DNA of 64,000 bases, taken from the NCBI GenBank assembly GCA_035565615.1, contig DATMSB010000143.1, positions 62,001-126,000 on the forward strand. The letters are read 5' to 3'. Numbering within the stretch: the first letter of the stretch is position 1; each line of letters starts with the position of its first letter. This document shows, one piece after another, positions 20,195 through 29,426 of this stretch. The position numbers and the translations under genes are program-made. The notes below the pieces were generated by a model. It had not been told where the DNA came from, did no database searches, and was given only the letters and a program-made list of their open reading frames with translations. The DNA is from Vulgatibacter sp035565615. GTDB taxonomy: Bacteria > Myxococcota > Myxococcia > Myxococcales > Vulgatibacteraceae.

Positions 20195-21085
20195 CTATTC
20201 GAGGATGAACTTCCGGGGGTTCTCCGGGATGCCGTTCACCCGCACCTCGTAGTGCAGGTGCGGGCCGGTCGACCGCCCCGTGTTGCCCATCGCCGCGATC
20301 TGCTCGCCGCGCTTCACCCGCTGGCCCACCTTCGCCAGGACGTCGGAGAGGTGGCCGAAGCGGGTCTTCACCCCATAGCCGTGGTCGAGGACCAGCAGCT
20401 TGCCGTACCCGCCCTCGGTCCCCGCGAAGACGACCACGCCGTCGGCGGGCGCGTAGACCGGCGAGCCGCTGCGGTTGGCGATGTCCAGGCCCTTGTGCAT
20501 CACGCTGTGGGCCGTGTACGGGTCCAGCCTGGAGCCGAAGTCGCTCGTCACCCATCCCCTGGCGGGCCAGATCGACGGCGTGCTGGCGAGGAGGCTCTTC
20601 TGATCCTCGAAGTAGCGCTGCAGCTCGGCGAGGCTCCGCTCGCTGCGCACCGCCTCGTCCACCAGGGAGTCGAGCTTCTCGTCGAGGAGGCCGACGTCGT
20701 GACCGCCCTCCTCCCCCGAGGAGCCCCGCTCCGGCGGATCCAGGGGGCCGATGGCCAGGTTCCGCTCGGCGTCGTTCAGCGAGGTGAGGCTGCGCAGGCG
20801 CTGGTCGAAGCGCTCCACCCGATCGAGGGTCGCGTCGATGTGGGCCACCTTCTCCTGGACCAGCCGGAGCTGGGCGCGGAGCTGGTTGTTCTCGTCCCGG
20901 AGGAGGCGGTTCTGGTCGCTGTGATCGACGACCCGCGCGAGGTGGAGGCCCAGGCCCACCACCGCGAGGACCAGGAGGCCCGCCGCCGATGCCGCCGCGT
21001 AGATCGCCCGGTGGGGCACGCGGAAATTGCGGGTCCTGGAGTCACGGTCCGGGATGACCATGACCGTGAAGAAGCGCTTCGACAA
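20195..21085 (-). CDS. M23 family metallopeptidase (peptidoglycan endopeptidase, membrane anchored)
   Basis: About 296 residues. A short cytoplasmic N-terminus and one transmembrane segment (IYAAASAAGLLVLAVVGLGL, about residues 28-47) precede a periplasmic coiled coil (about 55-170, heptad-like RLLRDENNQLRAQLRLVQEK) and a C-terminal LytM/M23 domain. Zinc ligands are visible in HKGLDIA and HLHYEVRVNG, with GNTGRSTGPHLHYE intact, so an active enzyme is expected. It probably cleaves peptide cross-links during growth or division. The open frame begins at a GTG, but a perfect GGAGGT lies 6 nt before an in-frame TTG at 21085, which I take as the start. It precedes secA on the same strand and follows recN. 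Confidence 0.88.
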   Translation of the reverse strand: MSKRFFTVMVIPDRDSRTRNFRVPHRAIYAAASAAGLLVLAVVGLGLHLARVVDHSDQNRLLRDENNQLRAQLRLVQEKVAHIDATLDRVERFDQRLRSLTSLNDAERNLAIGPLDPPERGSSGEEGGHDVGLLDEKLDSLVDEAVRSERSLAELQRYFEDQKSLLASTPSIWPARGWVTSDFGSRLDPYTAHSVMHKGLDIANRSGSPVYAPADGVVVFAGTEGGYGKLLVLDHGYGVKTRFGHLSDVLAKVGQRVKRGEQIAAMGNTGRSTGPHLHYEVRVNGIPENPRKFILE

Positions 21086-21091
21086 ACCGAG

Positions 21092-21097
21092 ACCTCC
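21092..21097 (-). promoter_or_regulatory. Ribosome binding site deciding the M23 start
   Basis: GGAGGT on the minus strand, 6 nt before a TTG codon. The alternative GTG at 21100 overlaps this site, so TTG is favoured. Confidence 0.6.
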
Positions 21098-21172
21098 CAC
21101 GCCGCCCCAGTCGCGAATCTAGCGGCGGCGTCGCCGCCGGCCAAGGGCGCGGCCTTGCGTCCGATCGCGGCG

Positions 21173-21202
21173 ACCCTATTCGGGCCGATCGGAGGCCGTC
21201 AA
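21173..21202 (-). promoter_or_regulatory. Promoter of the M23 peptidase gene
   Basis: TTGACG (21202-21197), an 18-bp spacer and TAGGGT (21178-21173) on the minus strand, placing the start of transcription about 80 nt before translation. Confidence 0.6.
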
Positions 21203-21380
21203 CTTCATTTCCGCCCCTTTTCGGGCCCGAGGAGGGAGGGAGATGTCGCATGTTCGGCGCCATGGGGTGTCCCTGCATCGAACACCCGCCGTGTGGCGCG
21301 GGGCGGCGGCCCTCCCGCTCGGTGGCTCGCTCGCGCCTCGAAGCGGCCGCTTTTCCGCCCGGCTCGGCCCGGCAGCGGGA

Positions 21381-23114
21381 TCACGCGGCCTTGCTGCGCC
21401 GCGCCCGCCCCGGCCTGCCCCTCCGGCCCCCGCGGGTCTCGGCGAGGAGCTCGGCGGCCGCCGCCAGGGCCGCGGGCCCGTCGGTCCCGGCGAGCATGCG
21501 GGCGAGGCTCCGCGTCCGCCCCTCGAGGTCGTCCAGGCGCTCCACCCGGGAGCGGGTGCGGCCTCCCGCGATCGACTTGCTCACGTGCAGGTGCACGTCG
21601 GCGAAGGCGGCCACCTGGGGCAGGTGGGTGACGCAGAGCACCTGCCGATCCCGGGCGACCTCCTTCAGCATCCGGCCCACGGTGAGGCCGGTGGCGCCGC
21701 CGACCCCCGCGTCGATCTCGTCGAACACGTAGCTCTCCACCGGATCCACGTGGGCGAGCGCCCGCTTCAGGGCGAGGAGCACCCGGGAGAGCTCGCCGCC
21801 GCTGGCGATCCGGGCCAGGGGGCGCGCCTCCTCGCCGGGGTTGGGGCAGAACACGAGCTCCGCCTCCTCGGCGCCCCGGCGCCCCAGGCGCACCCCTTCC
21901 GACGCCACGACGCCCTCCCCCGGGGACGGCGACAGCTCCACCCGGAGCACCGCCTTCTCGAGGCCGAGCGACGCCAGCTCGGCGCAGGCGGCGCCGGCGA
22001 GCCGGACGGCCGCCGCCCGTCGCAGGGCAGAGAGCCTCTTCGCCCGGTCGATGGCCACCTCCCTCCGCTCCCGGATCGCCGCCTCGAGCTCGTCCACCCG
22101 GGCCCCGCTCCGATCGATCGCCTCGAGCTCGGCCCGCATGGAGGCCGCCCGCTCCAGCGCGGCGTCGATGGTGCCGCCATGCTTGCGCGTCAGGCGGCGG
22201 AGGGCCTCCAGCCTCTCGTCGACCTCCAGGAGCCGCTCCGGCTCTCCGCCCAGGGCGCCCAGCCGGTGCCGGAGCTCCCGGGCGAGCTCCTCCAGCTCCA
22301 CCCTGCAGGTCGAGGCCACCTGGGCCAGGGGCGCGAGGGAGGCATCGATTCGGGCCGCCTCCTCGATGCGCCGCTCGACGGCCACCAGCCGATCCACGAG
22401 GGCGTCCTCCCCCGAGGCCACGAGCTCCTCCGCCCCGGCCAGCGCCCCGCGAATCCGCTCCGCTCCCGCCAGCACCCGGCGCTCGTCGGCGAGGCGCGCG
22501 TCCTCCCCGGGCTCGGGCGCGATCTCGTCCAGCTCCTGGAGCTGGAAGGCGAGGTAGTCGCGGCGCCTGGCGCGCTCGTCCTCCTCCGCCCGCAGCCGGT
22601 CGAGCTCCGCCGAAGCCTCCGCGAGCGAGGCCCAGGCCTCCTCGTAGGCCGCCCGCGCCTCCAGCGCGCCCCCGAAGGCGTCCAGCAGGTCGAGGTGCCG
22701 CTCCCTGCGAAGGAGGGAGACGTGCTCGTGCTGCCCCGACAGATCGACGAGCCCCCTGGTGAGCGCGCCGAGGAGCGACACGGTGGCGAGGGCGCCGTTC
22801 ACGTGCACCCTCCCCCGGCCGGCCCGGCAGAGGGTGCGGCGGACGAGGAGCTCGTCGCCTTCCGCCGGGAGCCCCAGGGCGCGGGCCCGCTCGGCAAGCC
22901 CCTCGCCGACGAAGAGCCCCTCCACCGCCGCCTCGTCGCGGCCGGCGCGGATGCAGCCCGGATCGGCCCTGCCCCCCAGGAGAAGGCCGAGGGCGTCGAT
23001 GAGGATGGACTTGCCGGCGCCCGTCTCGCCGGTGAGGACGTTCAGCCCGCGGTCGAAACGGACCTCGACGGTGTCGACGATCGCCAGAGACTCGATGCGC
23101 AGCGCGGCCAGCAT
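21381..23114 (-). CDS. recN: DNA repair protein RecN
   Basis: 577 residues, an SMC-like ATPase that acts early in double-strand-break repair and sister cohesion. Order: an N-terminal ATPase half with SLAIVDTVEVRFD and Walker A GETGAGKS (about residues 30-37), two antiparallel coiled-coil stretches around a central hinge (about 155-365), and a C-terminal half with ASGGELSRVLLALKRAL (ABC signature) and YVFDEIDAGVGG (Walker B). QVLCVTHLPQVAAFADVHLHV is the D/H-loop region. Length is normal. The C-terminus ends in a basic Arg/Lys tail. It is a likely single-gene unit. Confidence 0.95.
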   Translation of the reverse strand: MLAALRIESLAIVDTVEVRFDRGLNVLTGETGAGKSILIDALGLLLGGRADPGCIRAGRDEAAVEGLFVGEGLAERARALGLPAEGDELLVRRTLCRAGRGRVHVNGALATVSLLGALTRGLVDLSGQHEHVSLLRRERHLDLLDAFGGALEARAAYEEAWASLAEASAELDRLRAEEDERARRRDYLAFQLQELDEIAPEPGEDARLADERRVLAGAERIRGALAGAEELVASGEDALVDRLVAVERRIEEAARIDASLAPLAQVASTCRVELEELARELRHRLGALGGEPERLLEVDERLEALRRLTRKHGGTIDAALERAASMRAELEAIDRSGARVDELEAAIRERREVAIDRAKRLSALRRAAAVRLAGAACAELASLGLEKAVLRVELSPSPGEGVVASEGVRLGRRGAEEAELVFCPNPGEEARPLARIASGGELSRVLLALKRALAHVDPVESYVFDEIDAGVGGATGLTVGRMLKEVARDRQVLCVTHLPQVAAFADVHLHVSKSIAGGRTRSRVERLDDLEGRTRSLARMLAGTDGPAALAAAAELLAETRGGRRGRPGRARRSKAA

Positions 23115-23156
23115 GGGAACCTGCCTTTCGTCCGCCTCATCTGGACGGACGTTCAG

Positions 23157-23185
23157 GTTCTACCACGCCGCCCCGACATCGTCAG
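23157..23185 (-). promoter_or_regulatory. Candidate promoter of recN
   Basis: CTGACG (23185-23180), a 17-bp spacer and TAGAAC (23162-23157) on the minus strand, about 43 nt before the recN ATG. No LexA-type box was recognised. Confidence 0.4.
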
Positions 23186-23274
23186 GTCGGCGCCTGTGAC
23201 CAACCTTCGAGGGTAGCGGGTAGCGGGTCCGATGCCGCCCGGGCCCGGCTTGATCCCGCCCAGGAGCCACGGCT

Positions 23275-24112
23275 TCAGCAGGGAACCAGATCGTAGAGCT
23301 CCCCCAGCTGGCGGAGGACGCCCTGGTAAGGCTCCCCGAGCTGGTCGAACTCCTCCAGGTCGTACCGCCGGATCTCCGAGACCCTGTCGTGGTACTCATT
23401 TCTGGGCGGCATCATCGCGTACAGGTACTTCGAAGTCATCGCGAACCAGGCGGGGTACTCCTTCGGGAGGATGCGGATGTCCCAGCCCTCGATCCGGGCG
23501 AGGAAGAACCCCCACTGCCCCGGCCTAGTGGCAGCGGTCGCCGCCAGGAAGGTTCCGTTCGTGGCCGAGCCCATGAAGGTCAACGGCTCGTCGAACAACA
23601 CTGGGCTACTGGAGGGAGTGGCGAAGGGACCATCGGAGCGGCGAGCGGCCCAGAACCGCGGCTCCCGCTGCACCCATTCGCAATCAAACCCATCGCCCAT
23701 CGTGCCTGCGAGGTGCGTCTCGTTCATGGTGAACTCGCAGACGTCGCCGGGAACGTTCTCGAGCACCGTCCGCACGCCCCGGCGGTCCTCCGCCCACCCC
23801 CGAATCCGCGAACCCGTCGCCGCCTTCGACATCTCGGACCAGACGGCCAGATCGCCGTAGCTCGCAATGGCCCGAGGCGCCCAATTTTCGTTCCTCTCGA
23901 CCAGCGTCCAAGTCCCGACCTCCCGTCAGAGCCAAATGTATGATGTTCGACCCGCCTGAATACGGCACGCTCCAGAGATCGACCGCGGTCTCCTCCTCCA
24001 CATCGAAAGACCGCAGTATCGCCCTTCGCTGCCCGTCGACAACAGAGTCATCAATGAAAAGCAGTCGCTTCAATGCGACATCATACGTAGCTGCGAGGAC
24101 ATTCAGGTGTGT
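23275..24112 (-). pseudogene. Degenerate remnant A, C-terminal part of a propeller-like protein
   Basis: The longest intact piece is a 185-residue frame (23275-23832). Coding-like sequence continues upstream: the same frame reads back through LAVWSE, and then, after a shift near 23920, a second frame continues from LALTG back to THLNVLAATYD at 24112, where a TAA interrupts it. Read together they look like one beta-rich protein, with phrases GVRTVLENVPGDVC, LAGTMGDG, FFLARIEGWDIR and EIRRYDLEEFDQLGEPYQG. A homologous remnant lies at 35122-35770. The shift, the nonsense codon and the absence of a start with a ribosome site argue for a dead gene. The 185-residue frame could still be expressed. 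The family and function are not known to me. Confidence 0.65.
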
Positions 24113-24454
24113 TTACGTCAGCAGCGAAAGAAGTTGCGGCTGGAATTGTCGTTCCGATTGGGGCCTCCTTCCCCACCTCCCATTCGAGCGGAGGATCGTT
24201 CGATTCGGTCCGGCTACAACCATCAATGTTATGGAGACAACAGTCAGACCCAACCAGACTGAGGACATCATGGTTCTCTCGAATTCCCCGAGCGAAACGG
24301 CACCTTCAAGTTCCTGCTCGGCCCCGGAACTCGAAGGACACACTGCGTTGCTGCCCCTTCGCCCACACCCTTCCGACCAGCTACGAGGGTACGTAGGGAA
24401 AGTCTTTTTTTGTCAAACCAGCGATAACGCTTGTTTTTCTTGGATTGTGATCGG
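24113..24454. other. Lower-GC stretch upstream of remnant A
   Basis: 342 bp between remnant A and nadK. Two 60-base lines counted by hand in 24061-24300 are 50% and 55% GC, far below the surroundings. On the minus strand one frame is open (24113-24343) and ends LLSLLT at the TAA that precedes remnant A, so it may be a further 5' part of the same dead gene. A run of seven T occurs at 24405-24411 on the plus strand without a convincing stem. Confidence 0.4.
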
Positions 24455-25321
24455 TCAGCGCTCGCCCCAGCGGAGCTTCTCGCGGAGGATCGAGAAGTAG
24501 TCGAGGCGGGGGTTCCTCACCAGGAGCACGCGATCCTCCGAGCGGCGGATCGCCACGTGATCGCCCTGCCGCATGGCGAGGCCGGTCTGGCCGTCCATGG
24601 TGAGGAAGACCTCGCCGTTGTCGCTCTTGAGCTCCACGTGGATGGGCCGATCCGGGGGGACGACGATCGGGCGCTGGGTGAGGGTGTGGGGGCAGATCGG
24701 CGAGATGACGACCACGTCCAGGGAGGGGTGGACGATGGGGCCGTCCGCGGACAGGGAGTAGGCGGTGGAGCCGGTGGGCGTGGCCACGATGATCCCGTCG
24801 GCCTTGTAGAGGGTGACGAGGGAGCCGTCGAGGGTCGCCTCCAGGTCGGCGATGCGGGCCAGCGCGCCCTTGCTGATGACGACGTCGTTGAGCACCTGCC
24901 CCTCGATGATGGGCGGGCCGTCTCCCCGGAGGAGCTGCACGTCGAGCTTCATGCGCCGGTCGACCTCGTAGTCGCCGGCGAGCACCTGCTCGAGCATGCG
25001 GTAGGTCTCGGTGACGGGCACCTCGGTCATGAAGCCGAGGGAGCCCATGTTGACGCCGACGATCGGGATCGGGGCGCCCTCCAGCAGCGACGCCGCGTGG
25101 ATGAGCGTCCCGTCGCCGCCGAGGACGACGATGAGGTCGACGAGATCCTTGAGCTCGGAGGCGGGGACCGCCGCGGCGCCGAAGCTCCCGGCCCCGACGT
25201 CCTCCACCCAGACCTCGCGGACGCGCCCGCGCAGCCACTCGCAGAGCTCCCGCGAGGTCCGCTCGGCGACCGGGTGGTTTCTGCGCGGCACGATCCCCAC
25301 GCGCTCGATTGCGGAAGGCAT
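24455..25321 (-). CDS. nadK: NAD kinase
   Basis: 288 residues. It phosphorylates NAD to NADP using ATP or polyphosphate. The hallmark LIVVLGGDGTLIHAA (about residues 62-76) carries the GGDGT nucleotide site. VGVNMGSLGFMTEV, VLNDVVISKG, a TPTGSTAYSLSADGPIVHP loop and the C-terminal PICPHTLTQRPIVVP are all family motifs. The start ATG giving MPSAIERVGIVPRR fits the family; the frame extends upstream only as low-complexity sequence overlapping rarA. nadK and rarA are divergent with 71 bp between the start codons. Confidence 0.95.
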   Translation of the reverse strand: MPSAIERVGIVPRRNHPVAERTSRELCEWLRGRVREVWVEDVGAGSFGAAAVPASELKDLVDLIVVLGGDGTLIHAASLLEGAPIPIVGVNMGSLGFMTEVPVTETYRMLEQVLAGDYEVDRRMKLDVQLLRGDGPPIIEGQVLNDVVISKGALARIADLEATLDGSLVTLYKADGIIVATPTGSTAYSLSADGPIVHPSLDVVVISPICPHTLTQRPIVVPPDRPIHVELKSDNGEVFLTMDGQTGLAMRQGDHVAIRRSEDRVLLVRNPRLDYFSILREKLRWGER

Positions 25322-25392
25322 CGGCGCGGATGGTAGCACCGAGCGGCGCCCATGTTGTAGGAACCGAGGGCCGACCCCGGCGCGAGGAACGC

Positions 25393-26760
25393 ATGGCCAG
25401 AGGAAAGGACCAGCAGGAGCTCTTCGGCGCGAAGGAGCCGGAGGTACCGGACGACGCGCCCCTCGCGGAGCGGATGCGCCCCCGCACCCTGGACGAGGTG
25501 GTCGGCCAGGAGAAGGTGGTCGGCGAGGGGCGGCTCCTGCGCCGGGCCATCGAGCGGGACGAGGTCCCGTCGATGATCCTCTGGGGCCCACCGGGATCGG
25601 GGAAGACCACCCTCGCCCGCCTGATCGCCCGGGCGACCTCGAGCGAGTTCGTCCCCTTCAGCGCCGTGCTCGGCGGGGTGGCCGACGTGCGCAGGATCCT
25701 CGCCGAGGCAAGGAAGGCGCGGGCCGCCGGGAGGCGGACGATCCTCTTCGTGGACGAGATCCACCGCTTCAACAAGGCCCAGCAGGACGCGTTCCTGCCC
25801 CACGTGGAGAGCGGCGACGTCACCCTGATCGGCGCCACCACCGAGAACCCCTCCTTCGCGCTGAACGCCGCCCTCCTCTCCCGCGCCCGGGTCTACGTGC
25901 TCGAGCCCCTCGGCGAGGACGCGCTCCTCGAGCTCCTCGAGCGCGCGATGGCGGACGAGGAGCGGGGCCTCGGGCGTGCGGGGGTCGAGGCGGATCCCGA
26001 CGCCCTCCGGCACCTCGCCCAGGCGTCGGCGGGCGACGCCAGGCGCGCCCTCTCCGCGCTCGAGGTGGCCGCGGCGTCGGCGGCGGCCCGGCCGGACGGG
26101 CGGATCGGCCTCGCGGACGCGGAGGAGGCGATCGCGAGGCGCGCGCTCCTCTACGACAAGGCCGGCGAGCAGCACTACGACCTGGTGTCGGCGTTCATCA
26201 AGTCGATGCGCGGCAGCGATCCGGACGCCGCGCTCCACTACGCCGCGCGCATGCTCGAGGCCGGGGAAGATCCCCGCTTCGTGCTGCGGCGGATGGTGAT
26301 CTTCGCCGCCGAGGACGTCGGCCTCGCCGATCCCCGCGCGCTCACCGTGGCGCTGGACGCGCACCGCGCCTTCGAGTTCGTGGGCTGGCCGGAGGGCTAC
26401 CTGCCCATCTCGATGGCGATCTGCTACCTGGCGGCGGCGCCCAAGTCGAACTCGGCGCTATTGGCCTACCAGGCGGCGAAGGCCGACGTGATGGCGAAGG
26501 GTCCCCTCGAGATCCCGCTGGAGCTGCGCAACGCCCCCACCCGGCTGATGAAAGACCTCGGCTACGGCGGCGGCTACCGCTACCCCCACGACGAGCCCGG
26601 CCACCACGTGGCGCAGGACTACCTGCCCAAGGCCCTGGTGGGCCGGGTGTACTACCAACCCTCCGACCAGGGCTGGGAGAGGCAGATCGGCGAGCGGATC
26701 CGCGGCCTGCGCGCCCGGGTGGCCGCCGCCCGCAAGGGGCGCAAGCCGCCGCAGCGCTGA
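25393..26760 (+). CDS. rarA: Replication-associated recombination protein A (RarA/MgsA)
   Basis: 455 residues, a clamp-loader-like AAA+ ATPase acting at stalled replication forks. Order: MRPRTLDEVVGQEKVVGEG at the N-terminus, Walker A GPPGSGKTT (about residues 67-75), Walker B LFVDEIHRFNKAQQDAFLPH, sensor 1 LIGATTENPSF, arginine finger LLSRARVY, and the C-terminal tetramerisation region with YDKAGEQHYDLVSAFIKSMRGSD and RRMVIFAAEDVGLADPRAL. The start ATG has GCGAGGAACGC upstream; the frame extends upstream without support. It is a single gene divergent from nadK. Confidence 0.95.
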   Translation: MARGKDQQELFGAKEPEVPDDAPLAERMRPRTLDEVVGQEKVVGEGRLLRRAIERDEVPSMILWGPPGSGKTTLARLIARATSSEFVPFSAVLGGVADVRRILAEARKARAAGRRTILFVDEIHRFNKAQQDAFLPHVESGDVTLIGATTENPSFALNAALLSRARVYVLEPLGEDALLELLERAMADEERGLGRAGVEADPDALRHLAQASAGDARRALSALEVAAASAAARPDGRIGLADAEEAIARRALLYDKAGEQHYDLVSAFIKSMRGSDPDAALHYAARMLEAGEDPRFVLRRMVIFAAEDVGLADPRALTVALDAHRAFEFVGWPEGYLPISMAICYLAAAPKSNSALLAYQAAKADVMAKGPLEIPLELRNAPTRLMKDLGYGGGYRYPHDEPGHHVAQDYLPKALVGRVYYQPSDQGWERQIGERIRGLRARVAAARKGRKPPQR

Positions 26761-26927
26761 CCGCCCCGGCCTCGACCTGCCGCGTCCGACCGGCGAAGAG
26801 AAGCCCGGAGGAACCCTCCGCCGAGCGGGCCACGGCGGGATCGCCCGGGTGAGGCGGATCGCGCGAACGGATCCTTCGATCGGAAGGGGCGTTGCCTCCC
26901 TCGGGGCCGCCTTCGATCTTCGGCCGC

Positions 26928-29408
26928 ATGGCCCTCGCGCGATCGGCGCTGACCACGGCGCTCCTGCTCCTCGCCTCCTGCTCGTCCGATCCCACCCTCG
27001 TCGCCGTTCCCCAGCCCCCGAAGCGCCCTCCCCCGCCGCCACCGCCGCCGCCGCCCTACGAGAACCCCATCCCCGCCGAGAACCAGCGACCCGGCGAGTG
27101 GGGCTGGGACGACACCTACGACGCCTGGAACCACCAGATCGAGGGCTACGCCGATCGGGTCTCCGCCCGCGCGGGCGATCGGGTCCGCTTCATGCTCGCC
27201 TCCACCGAGCCCAGGACCGCCACCTGGAGGCTGTACCGGCTCGGGTGGTACGACGGCGCCGGCGCGCGGCTGGTCGCCGAGGGAGGTCCGGTTCGGGTGG
27301 GGCCGCAGCGGCCCTGCCCGCCCCGCCCGGACACCGGCCTCATCCGCTGCAGGTGGGCGCCCACCTTCGACCTCGTCATCCCCGCCGACGCCGTCTCCGG
27401 CCTCTACGCCCTGCGGGCCACCCGGGACGACGGCTACCAGCGCTTCGTGCCGCTGGTGGTGAAGGACGATCGCCCCGCGGCGATCCTCATGCAGGCGAAC
27501 GTGACCACGTGGCAGGCGTACAACGCCTGGGGGGGCAACTCCCTCTACGTCGACCAGAGCGGGACGCTCCCCGGCGGCATGGCCGTCCAGGTGAGCTTCG
27601 ACCGCCCCTACGACGGGGATCGCGGCGCCGGACAGCTCATGCGCTACGAGCGGCTGATGGCCCGGTTCCTCGAGCGCTGGGGCTACGACGTCTCCTACGT
27701 CACCAACCTCGACCTGGCCGCCGGCGGCTTTGCCGCCCTCCACCGCAGCCGGGTCTGGGTCACCGCGGGGCACGACGAGTACTGGCCGCTGGAGCAGCGC
27801 GAGGTCGTCGAGGAGGCGCAGGCCGCCGGGATCTCCACGCTCTTCTTCGGGGCCAACAACGCCTACTGGAAGATCCGCCTCGAGGAGGGCGGCCGGGTGA
27901 TCACCTGCTACAAGCAGGCCCCCGCGGAGGATCCGGACCAGGGCGACGGGCGCACCGGGCGCTGGCGCGACCCGCCCATCGACCGCCCCGAGAACGGCCT
28001 GGTGGGCGTGATGTACGAGTCCTGGGTGCTGAACCCCGGGCCCTGGGTGGTGGCGGACGACGGCCACCTCCTCTACGAGGGCACGGGCCTGCGCACGGGG
28101 GACACCCTGGGTGCACTCGTCGGCTACGAGTACGATCGCACCTTCGCCAACGACGCCGAGCCCGTGGCCATGCGGATCGCGGCCCGCACGCCCGTGCTCG
28201 ACGCGGAGGGAAAGCCGGGCTGGTCGGAGGGCGTCACCTTCCGATCGCCCGGCGGCGCGCTCGTCTTCGGGAGCGGCACCATCGAGTGGGTGCTCGGCCT
28301 CGAGGGCGGGCCGCGCGCCGATCCGCGGGTGGACCGGATGACCGCCAACGTCCTCGCCGCCGCCCTGGGGGAGGAGGTCCCCGCCGGCGTCGGCGACGGG
28401 GCGATCCCCGCGGCGAGCGAGCCGATCGGCCCCTTCGCCCGGCGGGTGCGCACCATCGCCACCGGCTTCGAGGGCGCGGTGGGCGTCGCCGCCCTGCCGG
28501 CAGGTGGGGCGGCGGTGGTGGACGCCCGCACCCACGGCGTGTACGAGGTCGGCCCCGCCCCAGCCCACGCGATCTCCCGGATCGCGGGCGACGGCGCGCT
28601 CTCGAACGACCCGAGGTACGACGACGTTCCCGGCGCGAGGGCACGGTTCTTCTCGCCCACGGGGATCCTCCGCGTCGAGGGCGGCTACGTCGTCGCCGAC
28701 ACCTACAACCACTGCCTCCGCAAGATCGTCGACGGTCCGGACCGCCTCACCTACACGGTGGCCGGGGCGATGGGGATCCCGGGCCTTCGCGACGGCGTCG
28801 GGCAGGCCGCCCGCTTCCACATGCCGATGGGGCTCGCCGAGGATCCCCTCACCGGCGACATCCTCGTCGCCGACGCCTACAACCATCGGATCCGCGCCGT
28901 GAGGCTCGACACCTGGGAGGTGCGGACGGTGGCCGGGGGCGGTCCGGGCGACCTCGACGGCCCGGCGGACCAGGCGCGCTTCTACTACCCGACGGCGGTG
29001 GCGGCGGCGCCGGACGGCACCCTCTTCGTGGCGGCTTCGGGGACCTCGACGATCCTCCGCATCGACCCGGAGGGATCGCGGATGGTTTCGACCATCGCCG
29101 GGGGCATGGCGGGGTACGCCGACGGGAGCGGCCTCGACGCGAGGCTGGCGCCCCAGGGAGGCCTCGCCTGGTCGACGAGTGGCCTCCTCGTCTCCGAGCC
29201 GACGAACTTCCGCATCCGCCGGGTGGCGCCGGGGCTCACCGCCGCCTCCACGCAGGTGAGCACCTTCGCGGGGAGCGGCCGCTTCGGCGCGAGGGACGGC
29301 CCCGGCGACGAGGCGGAGATCCCCCTCCCGCTGGGGATGTCGGTCGGCGACGACGGAACCGTCTTCGTGGTCGACGGAAACGGCGCGCTGCGCGCGATCG
29401 ATCCGTGA
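26928..29408 (+). CDS. Lipoprotein fusing a DMF-amidase-beta-like domain with NHL repeats
   Basis: 826 residues. The signal peptide has lipobox LLAS-C (MALARSALTTALLLLASC), followed by a linker of ten consecutive prolines. Residues about 50-470 match the N,N-dimethylformamidase beta-subunit-like family: GYADRVSARAGDRVRFMLAS, TWRLYRLGWYDG, AYNAWGGNSLY, SRVWVTAGHDEYW and FFGANNAYWKIRLEE. In true DMF amidase a Tyr/Tyr/Glu iron site does hydrolysis; whether HDEYW supplies such ligands is inference. Residues about 480-826 carry at least four NHL-type propeller blades (VVADTYNHCLRKI, ILVADAYNHRIRAV, FRIRRV). A surface or periplasmic location is expected. The substrate is unknown. Ten codons upstream are open but the chosen ATG starts the signal peptide. 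Confidence 0.8.
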   Translation: MALARSALTTALLLLASCSSDPTLVAVPQPPKRPPPPPPPPPPYENPIPAENQRPGEWGWDDTYDAWNHQIEGYADRVSARAGDRVRFMLASTEPRTATWRLYRLGWYDGAGARLVAEGGPVRVGPQRPCPPRPDTGLIRCRWAPTFDLVIPADAVSGLYALRATRDDGYQRFVPLVVKDDRPAAILMQANVTTWQAYNAWGGNSLYVDQSGTLPGGMAVQVSFDRPYDGDRGAGQLMRYERLMARFLERWGYDVSYVTNLDLAAGGFAALHRSRVWVTAGHDEYWPLEQREVVEEAQAAGISTLFFGANNAYWKIRLEEGGRVITCYKQAPAEDPDQGDGRTGRWRDPPIDRPENGLVGVMYESWVLNPGPWVVADDGHLLYEGTGLRTGDTLGALVGYEYDRTFANDAEPVAMRIAARTPVLDAEGKPGWSEGVTFRSPGGALVFGSGTIEWVLGLEGGPRADPRVDRMTANVLAAALGEEVPAGVGDGAIPAASEPIGPFARRVRTIATGFEGAVGVAALPAGGAAVVDARTHGVYEVGPAPAHAISRIAGDGALSNDPRYDDVPGARARFFSPTGILRVEGGYVVADTYNHCLRKIVDGPDRLTYTVAGAMGIPGLRDGVGQAARFHMPMGLAEDPLTGDILVADAYNHRIRAVRLDTWEVRTVAGGGPGDLDGPADQARFYYPTAVAAAPDGTLFVAASGTSTILRIDPEGSRMVSTIAGGMAGYADGSGLDARLAPQGGLAWSTSGLLVSEPTNFRIRRVAPGLTAASTQVSTFAGSGRFGARDGPGDEAEIPLPLGMSVGDDGTVFVVDGNGALRAIDP

Positions 29409-29426
29409 TCATGGGCCTAAAGAAGA

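Noticed and set aside
24405..24416. TTGACA next to an oligo-A run as a promoter, or the T-run as a terminator
   Set aside because: The only -10 candidate (TACGTA) is at 15 bp, and the stem before the T-run is 5 bp at best.
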